Positions 1 to 7,138 of a stretch of DNA of 11,827 bases are shown piece after piece. The first letter of the stretch is position 1, and every line of letters starts with the position of its first letter. Source of the DNA: an uncultured Eubacteriales bacterium. Lineage in GTDB: Bacteria > Bacillota > Clostridia > Oscillospirales > Acutalibacteraceae. The notes under the pieces are model-generated. The model was not told where the DNA came from, made no database searches, and saw nothing but the letters and a program-made list of their open reading frames with translations. The stretch covers positions 1 to 11,827 of the forward strand of contig ONSE01000171.1 of assembly GCA_900320415.1 (NCBI GenBank), written 5' to 3'. The translations under genes and the position numbers were made by a program.

Positions 1-44
1 GTTACCTTGTACTGCTTTCCGCCTGTCTGAATAACTGCGTACAT
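1..44 (-). CDS. rplU: 50S ribosomal protein L21, N-terminal fragment (cut by window edge)
   Basis: Only the first 14 codons lie inside the window. Read on the minus strand from the ATG at 44-42 they give MYAVIQTGGKQYKV, which is the highly conserved beginning of ribosomal protein L21, a 23S rRNA-binding protein of the large subunit. The usual length is about 100 residues, so the rest lies beyond position 1. A weak Shine-Dalgarno (AAGGATTG) sits just ahead of the ATG, which is typical of an autoregulated ribosomal-protein gene. A leader structure and a strong promoter precede it. In Firmicutes rplU is usually followed by ysxB and rpmA; these are not visible here. The identification rests on a short but very distinctive peptide. 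Confidence 0.9.
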   Translation of the reverse strand, partial: MYAVIQTGGKQYKV

Positions 45-140
45 ACTTTCAATCCTTTACAATGGGCTCGCTATCCGTGGGTGAAATCACTTTACTTGCG
101 GAACAGGGCGCACCTGTATCCTACCCACAATATGCGGCTT
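45..140 (-). promoter_or_regulatory. rplU (L21) mRNA leader, structured 5' untranslated region
   Basis: The roughly 95-base transcript between the rplU promoter and the rplU ATG folds locally. GTGGGT (128-123) pairs with ACCCAC (82-77), extended by one G.U pair. Inside it ACAGG (117-113) pairs with CCTGT (107-103) around the loop TGCGC. Cis-acting L21 leaders ahead of rplU-ysxB-rpmA are an established Rfam class in low-GC Gram-positive bacteria, thought to let L21 repress its own operon. The position and outer stem fit this; I could not align it to the family model, so membership is inferred. Confidence 0.7.
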
Positions 141-144
141 ATAT

Positions 145-173
145 ACTATATCACAAACACAAAGTATTGTCAA
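145..173 (-). promoter_or_regulatory. rplU promoter (near-consensus, vegetative sigma)
   Basis: On the minus strand a perfect -35 TTGACA (173-168) is followed by a 17-base spacer and -10 TATAGT (150-145). A TG one base ahead of the -10 makes it also an extended -10. Transcription should start near 138, giving the L21 leader. The -35 lies only six bases beyond the folD stop codon, and no terminator hairpin separates the two. Confidence 0.87.
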
Positions 174-179
174 GTGTTT

Positions 180-1031
180 TTATATGCCGTTCTGAATGCG
201 GCACGCCTTGAGCGTATTCTTCATCAGTGTGGCGATGGTCATGGGGCCCACACCGCCCGGAACGGGGGTAATATAGGAGCATTTCTCCTTGACGTTCTCG
301 AAATCGACGTCGCCGCAGAGCTTTCCGTTTTCATCCCTGTCCATACCGACGTCAATCACCACTGCGCCCTCTTTCACCATGTCCGCCTTGACAAACTTGG
401 GGATCCCGACCGCAGCGACGAGGATATCCGCCCTCGCGCAGACCGCCGCGAGATTTTTGGTGCGGCTGTGACAGATGGTAACGGTTCCGTTTTCATGGAG
501 CAAAAGCATTCCCATGGGCTTGCCGACGATGTTGCTTCTGCCGATGACCACGCACTCCTTGCCCTCGACGGAAATGCCGTAGGAGTGGAGCATTTCCATG
601 ACACCGGCGGGAGTGCAAGGCAGGAAATCGTACTCGCCGAGCATGATCTTGCCGACATTCACCGCGTGGAACGCGTCCACGTCCTTGACGGGATTGATCG
701 CCTCGATCACCGCCTTGTCATCAAGGTGCTTCGGAAGCGGCAGCTGTACCAGGATACCGTTGATATCCTCCTTCCCGTTGAGGGTTCTGACGAGATCGAG
801 AAGCTCCTCCTGCGCGGTGGATGCAGGCAGGGCGTACTCCTCGGAACGGAAGCCCACCAGCTCGCAGGCTTTCTTCTTGTTGTTGACATACACACGTGAA
901 GCGGGGTCGTCACCGACGATGACCACCGCGAGTCCCGGTGTGATGCCGTGCTGCTCCTTAAGCTGCAGCGTTTCCTGTCTGACCTTCTCCTTTACCTCTG
1001 CCGATACCTTTTTGCCGTCGATAATCTGCAT
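180..1031 (-). CDS. folD: bifunctional methylenetetrahydrofolate dehydrogenase / methenyltetrahydrofolate cyclohydrolase FolD
   Basis: FolD oxidises 5,10-methylene-THF with NADP and hydrolyses the methenyl product to 10-formyl-THF, supplying one-carbon units for purines and fMet in the cytoplasm. The 283-residue length is standard. Visible motifs are the active-site Tyr48 to Lys52 (YVNNK), the folate-site loop NGILVQLPLP (91-100), the KDVDAF segment with catalytic-site Asp119 (most relatives have Gly where this has Ala120), the nucleotide-binding GRSNIVGKPM loop, and the C-terminal signature TPVPGGVGPMT. The ATG at 1031 has an AAGGAGG site nine bases upstream. The start lies 74 bases inside the end of lgt, so the two are transcribed together and probably translationally coupled. 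It is the last gene of the ymfF-ymfH-lgt-folD operon; no terminator follows before the rplU promoter. Confidence 0.97.
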   Translation of the reverse strand: MQIIDGKKVSAEVKEKVRQETLQLKEQHGITPGLAVVIVGDDPASRVYVNNKKKACELVGFRSEEYALPASTAQEELLDLVRTLNGKEDINGILVQLPLPKHLDDKAVIEAINPVKDVDAFHAVNVGKIMLGEYDFLPCTPAGVMEMLHSYGISVEGKECVVIGRSNIVGKPMGMLLLHENGTVTICHSRTKNLAAVCARADILVAAVGIPKFVKADMVKEGAVVIDVGMDRDENGKLCGDVDFENVKEKCSYITPVPGGVGPMTIATLMKNTLKACRIQNGI

Positions 1032-1842
1032 AGAACGGATCCTCCTTTTTTCTGTTGATGATTAACAATACGATACCAATAACAAATAACACGAAAGAAA
1101 GCACCTGCGATACGCGGATATCCATTCCGAAAAGCCGGAACGGAAGATAAAGACTGTCGGTGCGCAGTCCCTCGACAATGGTGCGCTCGAAGCCGTACCA
1201 CACGAGATACAAATAGAAAATCTGACCCGCGTATTTCTGGCGGTACTTGCCGTAGAAGTGCAGCACCGCCACGCCCAGCAAACACCAGAGCGATTCATAG
1301 AGAAAGCAGGGATGGACCGGCACGCCCATGGTGCCCTCGCTCATCATCGCCCACGGCAGCTCGGTCGGCGTGCCGTATGCCTCCTGGTTAAAAAAGTTGC
1401 CCCAGCGGCCGACGCCCTGACCAATCAGGAAGCCGACCATGGTGATATCAAGGATAGGCATGAACTTCATCTTCTGGATCCTGGCGACTCCCAGTCCTCC
1501 GAGCAAGGCGCCGATGATGCCGCCGTAGATGGCAAGACCTCCCTCGTGAATCGCAAGAATCTCAAGCGGGTGGCTGCCGTAATAATCCCATTTGAAAATA
1601 CAGAAATACAGTCTCGCGCCGACGATGCCCGTGAACAGTCCCGCGAACACACAGTTCATCAGTTTTGACGCGTCCACATGATAGCGCTTCGCGGAAAAAT
1701 GCGCGTATACCAGCGCGAGAACAAGACCTGTGGCAATGATCAGTCCGTACCAATAAACCTGAAAGGAGCCGAAAGCGAACGCCACGCGGTTGATGGTAAA
1801 ATTCCAGCCCAGGAACGGAAAGCTGACATGAAACTCCGTCAT
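958..1842 (-). CDS. lgt: prolipoprotein diacylglyceryl transferase Lgt
   Basis: Lgt is an integral membrane enzyme that moves diacylglycerol from phosphatidylglycerol to the lipobox cysteine of prolipoproteins, the first step of lipoprotein maturation. The 294-residue product has about seven hydrophobic segments. It also has the family signature residues: His99 in the HEGGLA stretch, Arg146, Asn149 and Asn152 in GRWGNFFNQEAYG, His177 and Glu183 in HPCFLYES, and Arg220, Glu224 and Arg227 near the exit region. The ATG at 1842 is separated by one base from the ymfH stop, and its GGAGGTG Shine-Dalgarno lies within the last ymfH codons. The polar tail, rich in Lys, Arg and Gly (about residues 265-294), is encoded by DNA that mostly overlaps the folD start by 74 bases. 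The tail lies beyond the last membrane segment and is probably dispensable for catalysis (inference). Confidence 0.97.
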   Translation of the reverse strand: MTEFHVSFPFLGWNFTINRVAFAFGSFQVYWYGLIIATGLVLALVYAHFSAKRYHVDASKLMNCVFAGLFTGIVGARLYFCIFKWDYYGSHPLEILAIHEGGLAIYGGIIGALLGGLGVARIQKMKFMPILDITMVGFLIGQGVGRWGNFFNQEAYGTPTELPWAMMSEGTMGVPVHPCFLYESLWCLLGVAVLHFYGKYRQKYAGQIFYLYLVWYGFERTIVEGLRTDSLYLPFRLFGMDIRVSQVLSFVLFVIGIVLLIINRKKEDPFYADYRRQKGIGRGKGEGQTGNAAA

Positions 1843-1843
1843 C

Positions 1844-3121
1844 TCACACCTCCGCCTCAGCGCTCTTGATAACCGAAAGCGTGCAGTTTGTCACATCCAG
1901 CATTTCGGAGAGACGCACGCAGATGTCCTCATAGGTGGTCGCCGCCACTGCCTCGAGGTAGGTGAACGGCTCATGGCCGCTGAAATGATGGCTGAGAACA
2001 ATATTCGCGATAGAGCTGACAGAGTTGAGAGCGGAAATCGAGTCGCCGTATATTGCTTTTTTGGAAATTTCAAAATCCTCCCTGTCCGGCTGCTCCGCTT
2101 TCACCTTTGCAATATACTGCTTGATCATCTCCGCCGCCTGCCTCGGAGCACGGGACTCTCCTCCGAAAATGACGGCGCGGTAGCCGGGACCCTCAAACAG
2201 CTCGTAGCCGAAGCTGCTGTTGATCAGATTTGCGTCCATCAGGTCGCGGTAGAGCCTGCTGGTGGGAGAGGCGAGCATGGAGAGCAGGATATCCGTCTGG
2301 GCGAGCTTCTTCTCGTCAAGGTGCTCCGCCTTTTCCTTGAAGCCGAGGTTGAACATCGGCATCATCACAGGGAAGGTCTGCTCCACGTAAGGCTCCACGA
2401 TCTCATATGGCTCTTCCTCAAAGTAGCTGTGTATCTCGTGCTTTTCACATGGCTTGAGCATTTTGTCACAGATGGCTAGAACCTGCTCCGCCGTGACGTT
2501 GCCCGCGACGCAAAGCGCCATATTATTGAGATTATAGAACGTATTGTAGCAGTCGTAGAGCTTTTCGGCAGTGATCTGCGCGATGCTCTCCACAGTGCCC
2601 GCGATATCGATTTTGACGGGATGGTTGTGGTACATCTTCTCCAGCATATTGAACATCACGCGCCAGTCGGGAGAATCGTCGTACATTTTTATCTCCTGAC
2701 CGATGATCCCCTGCTCCTTTGCCACGGTCTCGGGAGTGAAATACGGGTCGCCGACAAAATCAAGCAGGATTTCGAGGCTTTCCTCAAACCTGTCGGTGCA
2801 GGAAAAGAGGTAGCAAGTCTTTTCAAAGCTCGTGTAGGCGTTGGCGCTGGCTCCGGTTTCGGCGTAACGCGTGAAGGCGTCGCCCTCCGCGCTTTCAAAC
2901 AGCTTGTGCTCCAGATAGTGCGCGATACCGTCGGGTACGGTGATTTTTTCACCGTCGTCGAGGGAGAAGCAATTATTGACGCTGCCGTAATTGGTTCCGA
3001 TAATCGCGTAGGCGGAACGGTACCCCTTCTTGGGATACACATATACCGTCAGCCCCGAGCTGTGCCTGATTTTGTAGTAGCTGTCGCCCGCGCGGTCGGA
3101 CTTGATTTCAGTCATGTTCAT
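1844..3121 (-). CDS. ymfH: M16-family zinc peptidase, YmfH type (also annotated YfmH), linked to EF-P modification
   Basis: This is a 425-residue M16 (insulinase-like) protein with the inverted zinc motif HxxEH seen as HYLEH (His68, Glu71, His72). The downstream glutamate lies in the GQEIKMY segment about 70 residues later, so it should be the catalytic half of a two-subunit peptidase. In Bacillus subtilis YmfF and YmfH have been associated with the 5-aminopentanol modification of elongation factor P; carrying that role over here is inference, as no efp or ymfI is in the window. A GTG at 3136 overlaps the ymfF stop (GTGA) and would add five residues. I chose the ATG at 3121 because GAGGTG lies at the right distance from it, while the GTG has no Shine-Dalgarno. 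The partner ymfF is immediately upstream and lgt follows one base after the stop. Confidence 0.9.
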   Translation of the reverse strand: MNMTEIKSDRAGDSYYKIRHSSGLTVYVYPKKGYRSAYAIIGTNYGSVNNCFSLDDGEKITVPDGIAHYLEHKLFESAEGDAFTRYAETGASANAYTSFEKTCYLFSCTDRFEESLEILLDFVGDPYFTPETVAKEQGIIGQEIKMYDDSPDWRVMFNMLEKMYHNHPVKIDIAGTVESIAQITAEKLYDCYNTFYNLNNMALCVAGNVTAEQVLAICDKMLKPCEKHEIHSYFEEEPYEIVEPYVEQTFPVMMPMFNLGFKEKAEHLDEKKLAQTDILLSMLASPTSRLYRDLMDANLINSSFGYELFEGPGYRAVIFGGESRAPRQAAEMIKQYIAKVKAEQPDREDFEISKKAIYGDSISALNSVSSIANIVLSHHFSGHEPFTYLEAVAATTYEDICVRLSEMLDVTNCTLSVIKSAEAEV

Positions 3122-3132
3122 TCTCTCACCTC

Positions 3133-4398
3133 TCACTTGTTTTTCAGTACATATACGGTATCGAGCTGCAGCCGCTGTGCCGCCGCGACGATTTCCTCTT
3201 TGGTGATGGCGTTGAGCAGCGCGGCCGCCTCCTCAATGGTCTTGAAGCCGTCCTCCAAAAGCTGAGAAGCGTACCACGCCTCGATACCGCCCACCGTGTC
3301 GTTGGAACCCTGATACGCGTTGATGACCGCCATTTTCGTGGATTCAATCTCAAAATCGGAAATCACGCCGTTTTTCATGTCCTCGATTTCCTTCATAATG
3401 CCTTTTTCCAGCTTTTCGACGTTTTCGCCCTCTACGCCGCTGTCGATCACGACGATTCCCTTGTACTTGTCATAGCGGGCGGCGCAGTAATAGCAGAGGC
3501 TCTGCTTTTCGCGCACGTTGCAGAACAGCTTGGAGGTGGCGGTGCCGCCGAGTATCGAGCACATCAGGCTTGCCGCCCTCGCCTCCTTCTCGGGTACCGC
3601 GGTTCCCGCGCGGAAGCCCATGACGAGCTTGGACTGCGAAACCTCGATTTCCTCTGTTTCGCGCTTGACCTCTTTCACACCGCGGATAATCTGCGTACTC
3701 TGCTTCACAGGCGCGCGGCCGATACTGCGGAAGGCATCTGTAAACACCTCTGCCGCCTTGTCGGGCGCGCTGTCTCCGATGTACATGATCTCCACGTACG
3801 ACGTACGGAGCAGCCTCTCCCACGCCGCGTAAAGACTCTCGGGCGTCGCCGCCTTGATCGCCTCTGCGGTGCCGTAGCGCTTGACACCGTACACCTCGTC
3901 CGCGCACATGATTTCCGTCATCCTGCCGTTGGCGTAGATGCGCTTATCGTTATACTCGGAATCAATCACATCCAAAAGCTGCCTGCGCTCCTGCTCTACC
4001 TCTCCCGCAACAAACGCCCTGCCGCTGAGATTCGGTTCGAAAATCACGCCGCAGAGCAGCAGGGAAAGCTCGCGCGCGATGCTCTCTCCCTCCATGGCAT
4101 AGCGGTCGTCGAGACCCGAGGCGGAAAGGGTGATCACCTGATTGTCACCCGCCTTGTGTGCCAGAACGTTCAGATCCGCGCCGTAGAGCGCGCAGAGCTT
4201 GCGGCTCAGCGCGGTGAAATCGGGATACGCCTTGCAGGAACGGGAGAGTACGCCCGCGAGGAGCGCGTTTTCCGAGGCGGTTTCGGCACTGAGGGGAACG
4301 TACAGATTTGCCGAGAGTTTCATGGTTTTAAAACGGCTGTCCTTGACGCTGTTGAAGAACACGCCGTCCGCAATTTGCGTTCTTTTGATGGTACTCAT
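3133..4398 (-). CDS. ymfF: M16-family peptidase-like protein, YmfF type (non-catalytic partner, also annotated YfmF)
   Basis: This 421-residue M16-fold protein lacks the HxxEH zinc motif in the region where YmfH has it; the corresponding stretch reads LLAGVLSRSCKAYPDF. That is typical of the catalytically inactive subunit in two-subunit M16 peptidases. The C-terminal half keeps M16 features such as the substrate-side segment SLCYYCAARYDKYKG. An ATG at 4434 in the same frame would add 12 residues, but it lies only about three bases after the expected transcription start. The ATG at 4398 has AGGAG eight bases upstream and is the better start. The gene is first in the operon ymfF-ymfH-lgt-folD. 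Its assignment as the obligate partner of YmfH rests on adjacency and the family pattern; a role in EF-P modification is by analogy with B. subtilis. Confidence 0.88.
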   Translation of the reverse strand: MSTIKRTQIADGVFFNSVKDSRFKTMKLSANLYVPLSAETASENALLAGVLSRSCKAYPDFTALSRKLCALYGADLNVLAHKAGDNQVITLSASGLDDRYAMEGESIARELSLLLCGVIFEPNLSGRAFVAGEVEQERRQLLDVIDSEYNDKRIYANGRMTEIMCADEVYGVKRYGTAEAIKAATPESLYAAWERLLRTSYVEIMYIGDSAPDKAAEVFTDAFRSIGRAPVKQSTQIIRGVKEVKRETEEIEVSQSKLVMGFRAGTAVPEKEARAASLMCSILGGTATSKLFCNVREKQSLCYYCAARYDKYKGIVVIDSGVEGENVEKLEKGIMKEIEDMKNGVISDFEIESTKMAVINAYQGSNDTVGGIEAWYASQLLEDGFKTIEEAAALLNAITKEEIVAAAQRLQLDTVYVLKNK

Positions 4399-4443
4399 AG
4401 TATCAACTCCTGATTCTTTGTCGGAAGTATGCATATCCTATGT

Positions 4444-4452
4444 ATTATAGCA
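4444..4452 (-). promoter_or_regulatory. ymfF operon promoter (extended -10)
   Basis: On the minus strand a perfect TATAAT (4449-4444) is preceded by TG one base upstream (4452-4451), forming an extended -10. The -35 region is poor: TTTTAT at 17-base spacing, or a TTGAGA placed too close. Transcription would start near 4437. That leaves about 38 bases of leader before the ATG at 4398 and argues against the ATG at 4434. Confidence 0.78.
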
Positions 4453-4480
4453 CATTTTCCCTCTCAATAAAAGGTTTTCG

Positions 4481-4526
4481 GAAAAAAATATGCAGAAACA
4501 CCGACAGACATTTCTGCCTGCCGGTG
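4481..4526 (-). terminator. intrinsic terminator of the histidine phosphatase-leuB-cpsB operon
   Basis: On the minus strand, seven bases after the cpsB-like stop, a 12-bp stem with two G.U wobbles closes a GAAA loop (4526-4499; outer arms CACCG and CGGTG). A U-rich stretch ending in seven U follows (4498-4481). The stem is perfect and the tract lies on the transcript side, so it works for the minus strand only. It separates the upstream operon from the ymfF promoter. Confidence 0.88.
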
Positions 4527-4532
4527 AAAAAG

Positions 4533-5258
4533 TCAAATGCCCTTTGCCGCTTTGAAAATCTTTTCGGCGTTTGCCATCATATCGCTGAGGGTGCCGTCGC
4601 CGCACTTCTGCGAAATGTTTTTCATCGCCTGCGTAAAAACCTCGGGAGTATTGTGCTTGAAGGAATGCGCGTCGGAGCCGAGTATATCAATCAAACCGTT
4701 TGAAATAAATTTGAGCAGCTTGCGCTTGCGGAAAAACGGCGCCTTGTCGGCGTAGTTGCTGATATTCGTCTGAATCACAACGCCGTCATCCTTCAGCTCC
4801 TCTATCAAGCCCGGGTCGCTCATGAGGTTATCGTAACGCTCCACGTGCGTCAGCACGGGGATAAGCCTGTGGTTGCGCATGAGCACATCAAACTGGCGCA
4901 TTATCGTCTCGTTGAAGGTACACTGATAGGAAAACTCCACGAGAATATAATTTGACTGTCCGTAGGTGATACCGTTGAGATCCTGGCTGTTGAACAGGTA
5001 CTGCGTCACATATACCTCGCTGCCGAGCACGATTTCGACGTCGGAGGGAAGCTGCGGACGGAGCACCTCAAACGCCTCCTGACGCTTGGCGACGTAGTCC
5101 TCTACGCTCATCTCGTGTGTATAAAAATGCGGCGTCAGACAGATATGGGATACTCCCTGCTTTTTCAGGCACTCGATCAGCGCGAGGCTGTCCTCAACGG
5201 TTTTCGCGCCGTCATCAAACGCGGGGAGTATATGCGTGTGCATATCGTAAAGCTGCAT
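4533..5258 (-). CDS. CpsB/CapC-family PHP-fold protein tyrosine phosphatase
   Basis: This 241-residue protein has the PHP metal-binding layout of the CpsB/CapC/YwqE family: DMHTHILPAFDDGA with His7 and His9, TPHFY with His44, SEVY with Glu81, LTHVERY with His138 and GSDAH with Asp196 and His198. Known members are manganese-dependent phosphotyrosine phosphatases that dephosphorylate bacterial tyrosine kinases of the CpsD/Wze type controlling capsule or exopolysaccharide chain length. No kinase or polysaccharide gene is nearby, so the substrate is unknown. The frame is open to 5297, but the ATG at 5258 has AAGGAGA in the correct place, 13 bases after the leuB stop. I therefore reject the longer 254-residue version, whose extra residues overlap leuB. 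It is the last gene of its operon, followed by a strong terminator. Confidence 0.9.
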   Translation of the reverse strand: MQLYDMHTHILPAFDDGAKTVEDSLALIECLKKQGVSHICLTPHFYTHEMSVEDYVAKRQEAFEVLRPQLPSDVEIVLGSEVYVTQYLFNSQDLNGITYGQSNYILVEFSYQCTFNETIMRQFDVLMRNHRLIPVLTHVERYDNLMSDPGLIEELKDDGVVIQTNISNYADKAPFFRKRKLLKFISNGLIDILGSDAHSFKHNTPEVFTQAMKNISQKCGDGTLSDMMANAEKIFKAAKGI

Positions 5259-5271
5259 AGTTCTCTCCTTA

Positions 5272-6330
5272 TCAGAGCTGCGCGCAAACGAGGTCACCCA
5301 TCTGCTCGCAGGTTACCTTGTTCATTCCCTCTTCGTAGATATCGGGGGTGCGGTTGTTCTCGAGAACCTTGGCTACCGCCGCCTCGATCGCCTCCGCCGC
5401 CTCAGGCTGCGCGAGAGAATAGCGGAGCATCATCGCTACGGAAAGAATGGTGGCGAGGGGATTCGCGATGCCCTTGCCCGCGATGTCGGGAGCGGAGCCG
5501 TGAATCGGCTCATAGAGTCCGAGCTTGCCGCCCGAAAGGCTGGCGGAGGCGAGCATACCGATAGAGCCCGCGATCATCGACGCCTCGTCGGAAAGAATGT
5601 CTCCGAAAATGTTGGAGGTAACGATCACGTCAAACTGCTTGGGGTTGCGGACAAGCTGCATAGCGCAGTTGTCAACATACATATGGTTGAGCTCCACCTC
5701 GGGATAGTCCTTGGAAACCTCGATAACAGTCTGTCTCCACAGACGGGAGGACTCGAGGACGTTTGCCTTGTCCACGCTGGTGAGCTTCTTATTTCTCTTC
5801 ATGGCGAGGTCAAACGCGACTCTGGCAATTCTCTCAACCTCCGCGACGGAATACTTCTCGGTATCCCACGCCGCGTCATCTTCCCTGCCGCGCTGACCGA
5901 AATAGATGCCGCCCGTCAGCTCGCGGACGATCATGATGTCCATGTCGTCGCCGATGATCTCGTCCTTGATCGGGGACGCGCTCTTGAGAGGTCCGAAGAT
6001 AACAGAGGGACGGAGGTTGGCGAACAGTCCCAGAGCGCCGCGGATACCCAGAAGTCCCGCCTCGGGACGGTTGCTGCCGGGCTGATTGTCCCACTTGGGA
6101 CCGCCCACCGCGCCCAAAAGTACACTGTCGGACGCCTTGCACTTGGCTACGGTCTCCTCGGGAAGCGGAACGCCTGTCGCGTCGATGGCGCAGCCGCCGA
6201 GCAGCGCCTCGTCATATTCCACGGTGAAGCCGAACTTCTCCGCCGCTTTGTTGAGTACCTTTACCGCCTGGTTGACGATTTCGGGGCCGATGCCGTCGCC
6301 CTTCAGTAATGTGATCTTGTAATCTGCCAT
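5272..6330 (-). CDS. leuB: 3-isopropylmalate dehydrogenase LeuB
   Basis: LeuB oxidatively decarboxylates 3-isopropylmalate with NAD to give 2-oxoisocaproate, the third step of leucine synthesis. The 352-residue product carries the isocitrate/isopropylmalate dehydrogenase signatures: the N-terminal [21 protein letters not shown], the [12 protein letters not shown] loop, the substrate-binding [15 protein letters not shown], the metal-binding [12 protein letters not shown] with its aspartates, and the NAD-binding [16 protein letters not shown]. The [16 protein letters not shown] segment is typical of IPMDH rather than ICDH. The frame stays open to 6471, but the ATG at 6330 has AAGGAG eight bases upstream and gives the normal MADYKI start, so the longer form is rejected. 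leuA, leuC and leuD are not in the window, so the gene is separated from the rest of its pathway here. Confidence 0.97.
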   Translation of the reverse strand: MADYKITLLKGDGIGPEIVNQAVKVLNKAAEKFGFTVEYDEALLGGCAIDATGVPLPEETVAKCKASDSVLLGAVGGPKWDNQPGSNRPEAGLLGIRGALGLFANLRPSVIFGPLKSASPIKDEIIGDDMDIMIVRELTGGIYFGQRGREDDAAWDTEKYSVAEVERIARVAFDLAMKRNKKLTSVDKANVLESSRLWRQTVIEVSKDYPEVELNHMYVDNCAMQLVRNPKQFDVIVTSNIFGDILSDEASMIAGSIGMLASASLSGGKLGLYEPIHGSAPDIAGKGIANPLATILSVAMMLRYSLAQPEAAEAIEAAVAKVLENNRTPDIYEEGMNKVTCEQMGDLVCAQL

Positions 6331-6359
6331 GTTAATTGCTCCTTCTATCTTGAATATAT

Positions 6360-6983
6360 TTATTCTTCTTCCTTCATGGGAATCCGGGTGAATACCTCCG
6401 TCACCTTGCCGCGCTGCCACAGCATGGGCGTGACTCGCAGCGAATAGCCGCAGCCGTTGTCCATCACCCACTCAAAAGGCTTCGCCTGCGGCAGTCCGTA
6501 GACCGCGAGCAGCGTCATGATGACGCCTCCGTGGGTGACGATCACGCTCTCGGTGGTGCCTGTTTTCATCAGCCCCTCGACGATGCTCTCGAACATACGG
6601 CAAATCCTGCGCACAAAGCTCGCGTTGCTCTCACCGTCGGGCGGCCGTACCTCGTTGTCGCCCGCGAGCCACCGCTCAAAGTCCGGCTCGTTTTTCAGCT
6701 CATCGGCGGTCTTTCCCTCCCAGTCGCCGAAATCGCACTCGCGCAGATCCGCAATCGCAAGAGGACTGATGTCCGGATAAAGGATCCTGCAGGTCTCCGT
6801 GCAGCGTTTGAGGGGACTGGTGAACACCACCTGCGCGCGGGGGTAGCGGAACTCTTTGTCGAGCTGCCGCAGCGCTTCCCTTCCCTTTTCGGAAAGAGGA
6901 ACGTCTGTCGCGCCGATGTATTTGCCCGATAGGGTCTCATCGATCGCGCCGTGGCGAATGAAGTGAATCAAATAGGATTTCAT
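6360..6983 (-). CDS. histidine phosphatase family protein (phosphoglycerate mutase / CobC-like)
   Basis: A 207-residue branch-1 histidine phosphatase. Visible catalytic features are the RHG motif near the N-terminus (Arg10, phospho-acceptor His11, Gly12), Arg60 in SPLKR, the acid residue Glu82 in [12 protein letters not shown], and the second histidine His151 in VTHGG. The PPDGES stretch and the LSEKGREAL segment resemble alpha-ribazole phosphatase (CobC) and small-molecule phosphatases of this family. No cobalamin gene is nearby, so the substrate cannot be named. The ATG at 6983 has GGGAG upstream. The gene is first in the operon with leuB (29-base gap) and the CpsB-like phosphatase. It faces the XRE regulator across a shared control region that contains inverted repeats. 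Confidence 0.88.
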   Translation of the reverse strand: MKSYLIHFIRHGAIDETLSGKYIGATDVPLSEKGREALRQLDKEFRYPRAQVVFTSPLKRCTETCRILYPDISPLAIADLRECDFGDWEGKTADELKNEPDFERWLAGDNEVRPPDGESNASFVRRICRMFESIVEGLMKTGTTESVIVTHGGVIMTLLAVYGLPQAKPFEWVMDNGCGYSLRVTPMLWQRGKVTEVFTRIPMKEEE

Positions 6984-7049
6984 CAGATTTCTCCCAAAAA
7001 ATCCGCGACAAAACGCGGCGTGATTATTTACAAATGGTTATTTCTGCGC

Positions 7050-7118
7050 TATACTGATAGTATATATGGCAAATACCGACAGTTACCGCATACTAACACC
7101 CGTATATTATACTATCAA
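7050..7118. promoter_or_regulatory. divergent control region between XRE regulator and histidine phosphatase operon, with operator-like palindromes
   Basis: A perfect palindrome, TATACT-GAT-AGTATA, lies at 7050-7064. Its half TGATAGTATA (7055-7064) recurs in inverted orientation as TATACTATCA at 7108-7117. A further variant, TACTAACA, is at 7091-7098. For the minus strand, TTGATA (7118-7113) with a 17-base spacer and TAGTAT (7095-7090) is the best promoter candidate. For the plus strand only -10-like hexamers are clear (TATTAT 7105-7110, TATACT 7108-7113). The repeats overlap these elements, which suits an autoregulating XRE repressor; binding is inferred. Confidence 0.5.
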
Positions 7119-7138
7119 ACCGAATGGAGTGTCAAGTC

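Noticed and set aside
81..899. 272-codon plus-strand frame opposite folD
   Set aside because: It is the reverse shadow of folD, has no domain or ribosome site, and the folD frame carries all family motifs.
5259..5297. N-terminal extension of the CpsB-like protein by 13 residues
   Set aside because: The extra codons overlap the leuB end and have no ribosome site, while the ATG at 5258 has AAGGAGA and gives the family's normal start.
5500..6309. 269-codon plus-strand frame opposite leuB
   Set aside because: It is a mirror frame of a GC-rich gene with a His/Val/Asp-rich composition and no recognisable protein.
6331..6471. Longer LeuB form with 47 extra N-terminal residues
   Set aside because: The extension is antisense-like low-similarity sequence overlapping the histidine phosphatase end; [17 protein letters not shown] with its own Shine-Dalgarno is the normal LeuB start.
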